DNA of 64,000 nt from Cervus elaphus. Taxonomy: Eukaryota > Chordata > Mammalia > Artiodactyla > Cervidae. The DNA is taken from positions 107,535,650 through 107,599,649 of the forward strand of contig NC_057834.1 in assembly GCF_910594005.1 (NCBI RefSeq), read 5' to 3'. Of this stretch, positions 1 to 10,672 are shown in pieces. A model generated the notes under the pieces. That model ran no database searches, was not told the origin of the DNA, and worked only from the letters and a program-made list of their open reading frames with translations. Position numbers and translations under genes: made by a program. Numbering within the stretch: the first letter of the stretch is position 1; every line of letters starts with the position of its first letter.

Positions 1-535
1 AGGTGGGTGAGGAATTCGGGAATGATTTGGCTGCTGATTCAAACATTCAGACTCAGACTCGAATGAGATTGAATCAGATGTTGGTCTGGGCTAGATAAAG
101 TCATCTAAAGAGTTGACTGGGGCAAGATGATCCACTTTCAAGGTGGTTCTCTCATATATAACTAGGAAGTTGGTACTGACTGTTGGCAGAAAGCCTCAGT
201 TTCTATCCGCATGAGTCTGTCCACAGGGCTGCTGAGTGTCCTCACAGCATGGTGGCTGGCTTCCTCCATGTGAGCAGTCCCAGAGCCCAAGGCAGAGGCA
301 GCAATATGCTTTATGGCCTCGCCCTGGACATCATCCACAGTCACTTTCTCATTATTTTATTGACCACCCAAGTCATCCTTATTCAGCATGGGAGGGCACA
401 CTACTAGGGTATGAAAATCATAAATTGAGGATCCTTTGGGGCAGTTTTGGAGGCTGGTCAGTATATCATTAAGCCCTTCTTTCCACCAGTTGAAGACTTT
501 TTTTCTGTAATAATTGGAGCCCTAACTGATTAGCA
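1..535. other. no recognised feature
   Basis: I recognise no repeat family, RNA gene or convincing exon. Reading frames on both strands are short and show no familiar motif. Confidence 0.5.
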
Positions 536-905
536 CAGTTCAGTTCAGTTCATTCGCTCAGTCATGTCCGACTCTTTGCGACCCCATGAATCGCAGCACG
601 CCGGGCCTCCCTGTCCAGCACCAACTCCCAGAGTCCACCCAAACCCGTGTCCATTGAGTTGGTGATGCCATCCAACCATCTCATCCTCTGTCGTCCCGTT
701 CTCCTCCTGCCCTCAATCTTTCCCAGCATCAGGGTCTTTTCAAATGAGTCAGCTCCTTGCATCAGGTGGCCAAAGTACTGGAGTTTCAGCTTCAACATCA
801 TTCTTTCCAATGAACACCCAGGACTGATCTCCTTTAGGATGGACTGGTGGATCTACTTGCAGTCCAAGGGACTCTCAAGAGTCTTTAGGAGCAGGTTAAT
901 TCTGA
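536..905 (-). mobile_element. BovB (RTE LINE) 3' fragment
   Basis: Read on the minus strand this is the 3' end of ruminant BovB, including the terminal repeats of cagttcagtt. A minus-strand frame at 562-810 encodes the C-terminus of the BovB polyprotein, with the RMRWLDGI and HGVAKSRT motifs. The copy is strongly 5'-truncated and breaks off near 890-905. The flanks show only a weak possible TSD (ttagcacag versus ttaggagcag). Confidence 0.93.
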
Positions 906-1191
906 TGGGCAAATAGAGAGAAAGAAAAAAGAATACATAGAACAATAAATAGAACAAGTTAAGTGTAAGGGGAAAGACTTGGCTGAATATAGCAGCCAAG
1001 GGGCAGCTTTAGGATTCCAAGTGTCTGAGTACGAGTGAACAAATAAATAATGTGTGAGTTTGAGTCTAGGGGGTGGGGTGAGAGATTGTATATAAAGTGC
1101 CAGAAATGCCTTTCTTTGTTTACTAATTAGATCATGGTTTTGGACCATAAAGACTCAACTCTGGCATTGCTTATATAAAAACAGTAGCCCA

Positions 1192-1311
1192 GGGCTTCAG
1201 GATGGGGAACACATGTAAATCCATGGCTGATTCATGTCAATGTATGGCAAAAACCACTACAATATTGTAAAGTAATTAGCCTCCAACTAATAAAAATAAT
1301 TGGGGGAAAAA
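1192..1311 (+). mobile_element. 5'-truncated ruminant L1 3' end
   Basis: About 120 bp of L1 3' UTR end in aataaaaataattggggg plus poly-A. A 15-bp TSD (aaaaacagtagccca) lies at 1177-1191 and 1312-1326 and is perfect, so this is a complete, very short insertion. The same 3' end recurs in the long L1 at 22.4 kb. Confidence 0.92.
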
Positions 1312-1354
1312 AAAAACAGTAGCCCAAATTGAGTAATTCTCAACTTTTCTCACA

Positions 1355-1850
1355 GGTTATTCAGTTTACCACCCATCCATCCGTTCACGTATCCATATCT
1401 TATTAAGCATACAGCAAATACCAGGTTGTATTCAAGAGGGCAATGGGGGTGCAAAAATGAATAAATGCATCACCTTACTTGGGTGATTATGAAGAGGGAA
1501 CGACCATTTATCATTCACCTACTGTGTTTCAATACTCTCGCATTTATTGCTTTAAATACTATATATGTTGGGCATAATGGTTCCCACTTGGCAGATGGAT
1601 TAACTTGAGACTTGAAAAGTTAACTGATTTACTCAGAGTTGGAGCTGAAAGGTAGTGAAACTGAATCCTCTGCAGATACAAAGTAGAAAGTGATTAAATG
1701 TGAAAGAAAAGTACACATATAATACAATGGCAGCTCAGAGAATGGGGTGAATTCTTTGGCCTGGGAAGGTAAGAGAAGACTTAATGGAAGAGGTGGAATT
1801 TCAGCTAAATCTTGATTGATGAGTAAGAGATGATGGGAAAAGGCCACATA
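1355..1850 (-). mobile_element. L2 LINE fragment split by MIR
   Basis: On the minus strand the left part resembles the L2 3' region (accaggttg, caaaaatgaataaat). The right part (1690-1850) resembles the following L2 segment that reads like 'tcttgaaggatgagtagga'. A MIR separates them. The copy is old and diverged. Confidence 0.55.
1497..1680 (-). mobile_element. MIR SINE
   Basis: The order 'cacctactgtgtttcaatac', a cell like gcagatggattaacttgaga, then gatttactcagagttggagc follows the reverse of the MIR core. It sits inside the L2 fragment. Confidence 0.55.
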
Positions 1851-2585
1851 TAAGGAATAAAGAATATCGAAAACAAAGGCATAAAGGTAGGAATGAATAT
1901 TAATAATGATGATATACACAGAGATGCACAGAGACATACACATATAATGTGGCTAGAGAAATATGCATAAAGGAGAGAACTGGCTGATAGAGGTGAACAA
2001 TATGTATTAGGACGACATATATACCAGGCAGATACCAGACCTAGTTATTCATTAATGCAACCGGAATTCAGAGAAGGCTAGATCATCATTTGTATAACTG
2101 AGTGTGAACTCCTTTCTGATAGTGTGGATAACATCTTCTTCAAGGTTATTAATAATTAAGTCAGGAGTGTACCTTGACACCCAGTAAAAAAAATATAGAT
2201 CAACAAACTATATGAGTATACAAATTATTGCATAAAAAATGAGAAGTGTCATTGATCAGCAACAATCACATACTGATGATGAGGTTTGCTGCTAGTTAAT
2301 GATAAGAGTAGAATGTCTAGAAAACACAGCAGGCCCTGAGGCTAGTTAAGTACCAGAGAAATCCAAGACTCTCAGAGCTGGGAGTTGCCTGAAGCATTAT
2401 TTATTCTAACTTTTCCATTTACATATGAGAAAACCAAGGCCAGGAAGTAGGAGTGACTTGTTTTTCTAGAGCAGAGCTCCTTCTAATTCACCACAGTCTT
2501 GTGAAAAGAGCAAGACATAATTCCTGACCTGGGTTAAGCTATGAGATTAGAGAGTTCTGTGAAAAATCACTAGATAAAAAGCGTG
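1851..2585. other. no clearly recognised feature
   Basis: AT-rich sequence. A stretch near 2380-2500 (ccatttacatatgagaaaac) vaguely resembles a minus-strand MIR, but too weakly to call. Confidence 0.4.
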
Positions 2586-3039
2586 TTAGGAATTGAACTG
2601 TGTCTTCCACAAATTCATAATGTGAAATTCTAACTTCCAGAACTTCAGAATATGGCCTTATTTGGAAACAGCGTGAGTGCAGATGAAATTAATTAAGATG
2701 AGGTCATATTAGGGTAGAGTGGGCCCTGAATACAGTATAACTAGGGTCCTTATTAAAGGGAGGTTTAGGTGTGCACACAGGGAGAAATGCCAAGTGAACG
2801 TGAAGAAAGAGATCGGGACAGTGTATCTACAAAGCAAAGACACCTCAAATTTCCCGCAGACCACCAGGAGTGAAGAGAGAAGCATGGAACAGAATCTCCC
2901 TCACAGCCCTTAGTCGGAACCAACCCCGTGACACCTTGATACTTGCCTCCTAGCCTTCTGAACTGTGAAATAATACATTTCTGTTCTTTAAGCCACTCAC
3001 TTTGCAGTGTTTGTTATGGAAGCTTTAGGAAACTAATAC
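2586..3039 (+). mobile_element. MLT1-type LTR (ERVL-MaLR)
   Basis: This follows the MLT1 LTR plan. It has a 5' part with 'gaattgaactgtgtcttcc', then atggccttatttggaaac and gatgaggtcatattagggt. The 3' part has caccttgatacttgcctcc, 'ctgttctttaagccactca' and the terminal aaactaataca. It is a solo LTR with no internal region next to it. A 65-codon frame at 2719-2913 inside it is incidental. Confidence 0.82.
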
Positions 3040-3068
3040 AATCACTAGAAGAAAGAAAAGTTATATGT

Positions 3069-3413
3069 CGGGGCGGGGGCGGTGGGGGGCTTCCCTGCTA
3101 GCTCAGTGGTAAAGAATATGACTGCCAAAGCAGGAGATATGTGTTCAATCCCTGATCAACATGCTGCAGAGCAACTAAGCCCGTGTGCCATAACTATTGA
3201 GCCTGTGCTGGAGAGCCTGGAAGCGGCCCCTACTGAGCCCACAAGCCGCAGCTATTTAAGCCCATGCACTAGAGCCTGTGCTCCACAACAAGAGAAGCCA
3301 TCGCAATGAGAAGCCCACACACCACAACTAGAAAGTAACCCCTGCCCTCTGTAACTATAGAAAAGCCTGCAAGCACAGCCAAAATTAAATAAATAAATAA
3401 GCTTTAAAAAAAA
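3069..3413 (+). mobile_element. CHR-2-type tRNA-derived SINE
   Basis: A tRNA-related head (ggcttccctgctagctcag) is followed by the body with gagcaactaagcccgtg, acaacaagagaagccatcg and a (aaat)n/poly-A tail. The flanks aaaagttatatgt (near 3057) and aaaaggttatgtgg (near 3409) look like an old TSD. A G-rich 20-bp run separates the left flank from the recognisable head. Confidence 0.88.
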
Positions 3414-3569
3414 GGTTATGTGGTAGCCATAGGAAGTAGGCACTGTGAAGGAAGGAACAATGCCTTAATAAAACAATAAACCAATGTATTTATCATTCAA
3501 ACACTGAATCTGTATGAGATAACTTTTACTTGGTCCTGGAGCAGATACACAAAGAATTAGAAAACCACA

Positions 3570-4366
3570 TTTCAAAAAGATAGATGCACCCCAATGTTCA
3601 TTGCAGCATTATTTATAATAGCCAGGACATGGAAACAACCTAAACATTCATCAACAGAATAGAAAAAGAAGATGTGATACATTTACACAATATAATATTG
3701 TGTGTGTGTGCTCAGTTGTTCAGTCATGTCTGACCCTTTGCCAATCCATGGACTGTAGCCCTCCAGGCTCCTCTGTCCAGGAAATTTTTCAGGCAAGAAT
3801 ACTGGAGTGGGTTGCCATTTTCTACTCCAGGAGATCTTCCCAACCCAGGGATCAAAACTATGTCTCCTGCATTGGCAGGCAGATTCCTTAGCAGTGCACC
3901 ACCTAGGAAGCCGTATAATGGAATATTACTCAGTCATAAAAGGGAACAAAATTGTGCCATTTGCAGAGATGTGGATGGACCTAGAGAATGTCATACAGAG
4001 TGAAGTAAGTCAGAAAGAAACACAAATATCATATATTAACACATATGTGGAATCTAGAAAAATGGTATAGATGAACATATTCGCAAGGCACAAACAGAGA
4101 CACAGATGTAGAGAACAAACATGTGGATACCAAGAGAGGAAAGGAGGGTGGGATAGATTGAGAGATTGGAATTGGCATATATACACTACTATGTATAAAG
4201 TGGATAACTAATGAGAACAGATTGTATAGCACAGGAAACTTCTCAGTGCTCTGTGGTGACCTAGAAGGAAATCCAAAGAAGAGGGATCTATGTATATGTG
4301 TAGCTGATTCACTTTGCTCTATAGCAGAAATTAACACAACGTTGTAAAGCACCTATACTCCAATTT
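3570..4366 (+). mobile_element. L1 ORF2 end plus 3' UTR, split by a SINE
   Basis: The segment encodes the end of L1 ORF2 (from 'atgcaccccaatgttcattg' to ggaatattactcagtcat and agtaagtcagaaagaaac), then the 3' UTR ending in attaacacaacgttgtaaag. Frames are broken, so the copy is inactive. A Bov-tA interrupts it. Confidence 0.9.
3702..3912 (-). mobile_element. Bov-tA SINE
   Basis: Reverse complement of a Bov-tA: gttcagtcatgtctgaccct at the left and accacctaggaagcc at the right. It lies inside the L1. The L1 bases tataat / ggaatatt on either side look like a mutated TSD. Confidence 0.95.
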
Positions 4367-5559
4367 TTACAAGATGTTAGAATATGATTCTCTTTGCCTT
4401 TGAGAAGCCCAAAATATGCTCCAGTTAGGCTCAAAACAGAAGTAAATGTTATGGGGCCCCAAAGGAAGGATATAGACAAAGGTTTGGATGCAGAAGGTGA
4501 CATCTGAGCCAGGATTTTAAAGATGACTATATTTGCTTGCTACTTGCTTAATGGTCCTGATTATTTCTGTCACTGGAAAGAGCCTCCTAAAATCTCTTCC
4601 CTGGTCTGAATAGCCATCAAAGAGTCAAAAATCACAGGCTTGCTAAGTTTGTTCAATCTAGCATTTCAAAAAACAGCCTCAACCATGTAGGCTCGTTGTC
4701 TGGATCTCCTGCCCCAGTTGGCCTGCCACTTGTGGGAAAAACAGGAAGAAAGATGCTGACCTCTGGCTGCTCAGGCCCAAATCCCTTTGGAGCTTCAGGC
4801 TCGTGTAAGAACTGGCTCCAGAAAGTCACTCTTGTGGGGGGTCTTCCCTCCTGGCTGCCTAGACCTCTCTGTAGTGCTGAAAAGTCAGATTGTGTTATTT
4901 ATATAAAAACAACAACAAAAATAACTTTTTCTTTCCAAATATCACATGCATAAGAAGCCAAGCCTTCAGCAGGTCATTTAATATGTTGACGTTTTGAAGA
5001 ACTGTGCTTTCAGACCCTGAAACAGAAGCCAGATCTGCTGGCCTTGGCTTTGAGATCTCTTGGCTCTCTCATATTAAGGACCCCCAGACTTTCAAATTTG
5101 AGCTCCCAGCAGCCACTGCTCTGCGTAATGCTTCTAAAAACAGAGCCAGTTGCAGCTGGAGCCACATCTGCCTCTGTGGAATGATGTCAGGAGTGCTGGG
5201 GGTAAGGCAAGGGGTGTCTCTTGATTCTAATTACCTCCCCACTGGTCAGCCACGCTCCCTGAAATTCCATTAAGATGATGGAACCTATTCTGTTAGGCTT
5301 ATGAGGGATAATGATGGGATGGGAGAGGACTTGCATGCAAGCCAGCATTCTCTGCTTGGCGGATTACATTGCAAAGGCTTTGGGCAGGACATGTACAGTC
5401 ATTTGCCCCAGGCCCTGTGGCCCCTTACAGTGTTGCATCAGGGCTATTCACTGTGATTTTTACCTGCCTGAACTCTCCAAGCATTCATTCCTGTAAACTT
5501 TGCTCGATTCATTCATACACATGGTTTTGACCACCACCTGGATGGAAATACATCAAAAC
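4367..5559. other. no recognised feature
   Basis: About 1.2 kb with balanced base composition and no repeat I can name. No frame shows a recognisable domain. It is one of the longer unexplained blocks in the window. Confidence 0.5.
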
Positions 5560-6105
5560 TTCTCCAGTTTGTGCCTTTTCTTATAAAGTGTCTGACCCTT
5601 CCATCTAAATTCCTGACCCTGAGTGCCTTGTTTTCAACTAATTCATCATATTTGCTCATAAAACTATCCCTAAAAGGAGTCTCTTTATCCAGTTTCCCAA
5701 GTCAGAAGACTGGAAAGCATCCTTCCCTTACTAATAACCCTTCCCTTACTAGCATATCAAATCAATCACTAAGATCTACTAACATTATTTCTTAAAAGTC
5801 TCTGAGAATGGTTCTTGCCTCTTCATTCTTTCCGACAGTTTCCTAATTCAGAATGACATTACCTATTGCTTCAACTAGTACAGAAGGGAATCCCCTAGTG
5901 GTCTAGTTGTTAGGACATGGCACTTTGGCTGCCATGGCCCAGGTTCAATCTCTGATCTGGGAACTGAGATCCCACAAACCACATGGCAGAGCTGAAGCAA
6001 ACAAACTAGTACAGCAGCTTCCAGAAGGCTTCTATCATATCATCCTCACCCAGTCTGTTCTCCACTGAGTAGCCCAAGTGTCCTTAAAAATGTAATCTGT
6101 ACTCA
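5560..6105 (+). mobile_element. L2 LINE fragment split by a SINE
   Basis: The text runs like L2: agaagactggaaagcatcct, atcaaatcaatcactaagat, then after the SINE ttctccactgagtagcccaa and a part matching 'tttaaaaatgtaatctg'. A 13-bp direct repeat (ccttcccttacta at 5721 and 5739) lies inside. It ends where the L1M begins. Confidence 0.7.
5884..6003 (+). mobile_element. CHR-1-type SINE
   Basis: Short tRNA-derived SINE with gggaatcccctagtggtcta, ccaggttcaatctctgatct and gaactgagatcccacaa. The TSD aactagtacag is perfect at 5873-5883 and 6004-6014. It disrupts the L2 fragment. Confidence 0.9.
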
Positions 6106-6106
6106 A

Positions 6107-7141
6107 AAGACTAGGTACAAAGGGAACTACCTTAACATAGTAAAGACCATGTGTGAAAAAAACTACAGCTAACATACTCAGTGGTGGAAAACTAAAAGCT
6201 TTTCCTCTAAGAGCAGGACAGGCAAGAATGCCTGGTTTGGCCACTTGCATTCAACATGATAATGGAAGTCCTAGCCAAAGTAATTAGGCAAGAAAAACAA
6301 AAGCCATCCAAATTGGAAATGAAAGTATAAAATTGTTTCTGTTCATAGATGGCATGATCTTATATGAATAAAATTTAAAGAGTAAAAAAAAACTGTTAGG
6401 ACTAATAAATAAATGAGCAAATTTGCAAAATTCAAAATCAATGAGCAAAATATCACTTGCACCTGCCTATGTTAACAATGAACCTTCTGAAAAGGAAATT
6501 AAGAAAAAAATAGCATCAAAAAAGAATAAAATATTAATGAGTAAACTTAACCAAGACAGTAAATTACATGTACACTGAGAACTACAAAATGATGCTGAAG
6601 GAAATTAAAGATACAAATAATAGAAAGGCAACCTGTGTTCACAGGCAGGAAGACTTAATATTATTAAGATATTAATATGACTGAAAGCTATCTACAGATT
6701 CAGTGCAATTCCTGTTAAATTCCCAATGATTTTTTTTTTCAGAAATAGAAAAGTGCATTCTCAAGTTTATATGAAATTTCAAGGGACCCAGAATAGCCAA
6801 AATAACCTTGAAAAAAGAAGAACATAGTTATAGGTTTCACATTTCCTCCTTTCAAAACTTATTGAAAAGCTTTGGTAATCAAAAATTGAGGTACTAGCAT
6901 AAAGATACACATATAGACCAATGGAACAAAATAAGAACCAGAAATAAACCCTTGCATATATAGTAAAATAATTTTCAACCAGCATGCCAAACCATTCAAT
7001 GAGGGAAAGGGCAGATTTTCAACAAATGGTGTTTGAAAAACTGTATATTCATGTGAAAAAAACAGAAGTTGGACCCTTATACCATACACAAAAATTAACT
7101 CAAAATGGATCAAAGCTAAACATAAAAGCTAACACTATAAC
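6107..7141 (+). mobile_element. L1M ORF2 fragment
   Basis: Decayed L1 ORF2 in sense orientation, from the reverse transcriptase core (aacatactcagtggtggaaa, gatggcatgatcttatatga) to the region after the RT (gaccaatggaacaaaataag, aattaactcaaaatggatca). Stops and indels break all frames. The 3' end is missing. Confidence 0.9.
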
Positions 7142-7142
7142 A

Positions 7143-7200
7143 TTTTTATAAGTCTATGTATATACGTATGTGTATGTATATGTTTATACACATACATATA
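7143..7200. repeat. low-complexity TA/TG tract
   Basis: An irregular alternation of tatgta and tatatg follows directly after the L1M. Confidence 0.7.
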
Positions 7201-7204
7201 ACTT

Positions 7205-7375
7205 GCTTTTGTTAATATCTTACTATAGGCACAGTAGAAGCACTTTATACACTACCTCCAAATTTTATAGAAATTCCATTTTACAAAAGAGGAAACAGAT
7301 ACCAGAGAAGATAAAGAAACTTGCTTAAGATCAGTCTGATCTTAACCTGATTGTGGGCAGATTTTGAACTCTTCT
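7205..7375 (-). mobile_element. MIR SINE
   Basis: Reverse MIR pattern: aagcactttatacactacct, ccattttacaaaagaggaaa and aagaaacttgcttaagatca. Confidence 0.6.
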
Positions 7376-7870
7376 CAAAATCAGATCTCTGGCCAACTCA
7401 AAGTAAAGCCTTACAATGAGTACTTTAAAATCAGAAAGAACACTGACGAAAGCCGTGTGGTTGTTTTAGGAAACATTTTTGACCTTTCTGTTGACTCAAT
7501 TTCCTCATCTCTAATATGCAAATAATAATATCTGACCTTTTGCAAGTTGTAGGTGGTGAAGACTAATTAAAAGGAAATAGGGACAAACAGAAGAATGATT
7601 TCTGACTTAGTCGTTCTGTCTCTCTAGGGCTCATAGATACATGGAAATCAAAGCAATTGCCAGAATATGAGATGTTTGGAGAGGTGATTCCTACTCTGGA
7701 AATGGGAGGATATGGAAATAAGAGAGAAGGAAAATCAAGATGAAGGTAAACACTGTTTCTAAATAACAAGTGTGAGAAGATATTTTGGAAGATCTTTTGT
7801 CTCATTTATTAACGGGAAAGGAATTATATATAAGTATGTCATACAAATTACCTCTATAAAGCAATTCAGA
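7376..7870. other. no recognised feature
   Basis: The only hint is aatttcctcatctctaatat near 7498, which resembles a MIR piece but is too short to call. Confidence 0.4.
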
Positions 7871-8030
7871 GTTGGCACTGTAATACAGTAGAGAGAGCGC
7901 TCTTGAGTTCCAGCTCATGATGAAATTTGGGCACATCATGTAAATCCTCTACATTTCCAGGTCCCTATCTGAAAACACAAGAATATTAAAATCTATCTAA
8001 CATTCTGGGGAGAACAATGATTAAATAGTT
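7871..8030 (+). mobile_element. weak MIR-like segment
   Basis: The order agtagagagagcgctcttga, then gggcacatcatgtaaatcct, then ggtccctatctgaaaacaca is MIR-like but diverged. Confidence 0.35.
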
Positions 8031-8074
8031 ACATGTTATTTGAAAAGTTAAAATACCATTTGGGTCGAGGTTAA

Positions 8075-8255
8075 AGTCACTCCTACTGAACATATGGCTG
8101 AAATCACTCATTTTTCTGAACCTGTTTACTCACCTCTACAAGACATAAATAGAACCTACATCCTATAGTTGTTAAAGGGATTAAATGAAATAATGCAGGC
8201 AATTGTTAGCATGGTTTTGGCACCTAGGAAGGACTCAATAAATGGCTGTGTTTCT
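8075..8255 (+). mobile_element. MIR SINE
   Basis: Clear MIR 3' half: agttgttaaagggattaaat, 'gaaataatgcaggc' and ggaaggactcaataaatggc. Confidence 0.75.
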
Positions 8256-8940
8256 GCTATATACCAACAACAACAGCAATAGAAACCTTCCTTTATTTTT
8301 TGGAATTAAAGAAAACGTAAGATCTGTTGAAAATTTTAGGACCTGAATCCATGGAAGTTTTTTTGAAATCCAGATTTCTCAGTCTTCTTAATTTTTCCTT
8401 ACCCTGAGAAACTGCAAGAGAATGGCATGCCTGAGGTAACCTGTTTCTCTAAATTTTGTTTGACTCTACAAGGTTAGAAGCTTCTCGTCTTCTGTGATTG
8501 AACACTCCCAGGACATTGGATCATTTCCTGAGTTTCATTTATTTAATAACTAATCTTTTATTGCCTTCCCTCTTTGAAGCCAGCCGACAAGTCTGGTTCC
8601 CTCCCCTACCCCTCTTCAAGGTCTCACCTCTTTAATCATTTGGATAAAGCTGGGACACACTACAAACCATTTTAATGGGAAGCTGATAAGTGAAGGCCAT
8701 TTTTCCTCCCAGCTACTTCTCAACCAGGCTGTATTTCAGATGATTTCCAGTCATCCCAGCAAATCACTCATGTCATGCTCCCACGCCACCTAGTTAATAT
8801 CAGCAGTCAACAGGTTTCTTTTGGCTCTTTTGTCTGGGAATGCTTGCTAGGCAAGGCCCCAGAACTCCAGAGAAATGAATCTGAACCTGGAATTCACACA
8901 AACTGAGCCTTCAGCTGCAGGATTAACATTTTCCCAAGTT
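8256..8940. other. non-repetitive block
   Basis: About 0.7 kb with no recognisable repeat and moderate GC. No frame is convincing. Such a repeat-free stretch between old repeats is a reasonable place to look for conserved non-coding DNA, but the sequence alone does not show conservation. Confidence 0.4.
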
Positions 8941-9370
8941 GACATTAATAGCTATTGTCTCTGAGCTCTACTTCTGTGTCAGGCACTAGGCCAAGCAGTG
9001 TGTCTGTATTATCAGGTTTAATCCTCATAAAACTTACTAGGGATTGCTCTTATGTCTGTTTTGTGGACAAAGAAACTTAGGACTAGGGCACTGTTACTCA
9101 AAGTGTGGTCCTTGGAGCTACAACAGATTACTAGAGAACTTGTTAGAAATGTAAATTCTTCAGCTCTATCACAAACCTCCTAAAACCAAATCCCTGTGGG
9201 GTGGTGTTCAGGAATCTGTGCTTTAACAAGCCCCTTGGTGATTCCGATGCAGACTAACATTTGAGAAGGACTGGACTAGAAAAAGTGAGTAACTTGCCAA
9301 ATTCCCAGAGCTAATAAGTCACAAGAAGAAGTTTGAAGATAGAGTCTAGCTGTCTCCTAAAGCAGAGTCT
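8941..9370 (-). mobile_element. MIR SINE split by MER5A
   Basis: The left part (cttctgtgtcaggcactagg, tttaatcctcataaaactta) and the right part (agtaacttgccaaattccca, gagctaataagtcacaag) are consecutive pieces of a reversed MIR. The MER5A lies exactly between them. Confidence 0.75.
9089..9273 (+). mobile_element. MER5A (hAT-Charlie)
   Basis: Starts with cactgttactcaaagtgtgg and ends with catttgagaaggactg, the MER5A terminal inverted repeats. The 8-bp TSD is gactaggg (9081-9088) versus gactagaa (9274-9281), as expected for hAT transposons. Confidence 0.88.
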
Positions 9371-9469
9371 GAGAGACTCTGTATTGAGATGGTTCACAAA
9401 GATTTAGGATTTGAAATAAAATTGCCTTGCACTGTAAGAACATCTATTATTTCATGTAATAAGATGTGC

Positions 9470-9750
9470 AGAAGTAGCTGAGTTCCAGATTTTATTTAGT
9501 TCAGCAGTTCAGTGGCTTTATGGCTCCAGCTCAACAGTATCTCCCATTCTCCTGACTTTCTCTTCATGGTCACAAGAAGACTGCAGCAATTCCAGACATC
9601 GTTGAAGAAAGGGCATGTCTCTTCTTCCGTGTCTTTTTTAAGAGCAATACTTCTTTCCCCCAAGGTATACTTTTCCCCCAAAGACCTCCTCTCATGTGTT
9701 ACTGTACTGAATTTCATCACACCCACATTACTGAGCCAATCACTGGGAAA
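9470..9750. mobile_element. ancient repeat, family uncertain
   Basis: Segments such as tcttcatggtcacaagaaga, gactgcagcaattccagaca and ctgagccaatcactgg match the reverse of a repeat seen again near 54.5 kb, and the same orientation near 56.6 kb. I recognise it as an old mammalian interspersed repeat but cannot name it safely. Confidence 0.45.
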
Positions 9751-10484
9751 AAAAAATGAAATAACATGATTGGATAAAAACTATTTTAGATTTGCCTCAT
9801 TTGAAGCATGTGGATGCCTGAATGAACACAGTGGATGAAAGTGCTAAGTCAAAGCAATAGGGACACATTTTGAAACAGAAATAAGTTTGGATTCACAGGA
9901 TGGCATCAGATGATAGGAATCCAGATAGAAAAATTAAGAGTTTATGCTATAAGCCCTGTAGAACCTGTTAATCTTTGAGTAGGGGAGAGGAATATGTAAG
10001 GACATGCGTGGAAAGAGTGCACTGATGATGTGTAGCAGAGATGAGCACTAGACTCAGGGGAGGGATTGATGAGAGGCTGTGAGAGAAGCTCAGCTATTGC
10101 TGCAGCCTTGGTAGAATTGGCCAAGGACTCGGTCTAGGTAGGTGGCATGGGTAAGAAGGATGGCTGAAGATGGGTCATTTGGAAGGAAATTGGCAAGAGT
10201 GGGTGACTGGCCATAAGGAGATAAAGAAGGGGACAAGTCAGAGGTTACACACCATCCTTGTGTGTGTGACCACTTGTTCTGCCCATCTGCGGCCATGTTG
10301 AAAATTGCTATTTCCTACAAAAGGAATGTAGGCAAGTTAAAGGAAAACTGTCAGATGTATTAATAATGGGTTATTTAGGGGTATGTGCTTAAATTCTCAA
10401 ATTCAGTTTTGGCTCTATAATGTAATAGTAATAGTTGAGTTTACTGCCAGCCTATTATGTCTTGCTGTTTTATTTTTTTAAACT
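9751..10484. other. no recognised feature
   Basis: I see no named repeat and no convincing exon. Short minus-strand frames of 60-70 codons have no recognisable motif. Confidence 0.45.
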
Positions 10485-10672
10485 TATTTTTATTATAGAA
10501 AATTTCAAACATATATAGAAGTAGGGAAAATAGTATAATGAACCTGAAGGTACTTATTAACCAGCTTCTACATGATCAAATCATAGCCAATCAATCTTGT
10601 TTCTTCTAGTCTCTCACTTACTCTCCACCATCAACATCAACGTAGGTTTTATTTTTTGAATAACAATGTTCA
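10485..10672 (+). mobile_element. old L1 3' UTR fragment (L1MC-like)
   Basis: The text attatagaaaatttcaaaca, gggaaaatagtataatgaac and catagccaatcaatcttgtt resembles the 3' UTR of old L1M elements. Its natural continuation (ttattttgaagcaaattgc) appears at 14.09 kb, beyond the nested insertions. Confidence 0.6.
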
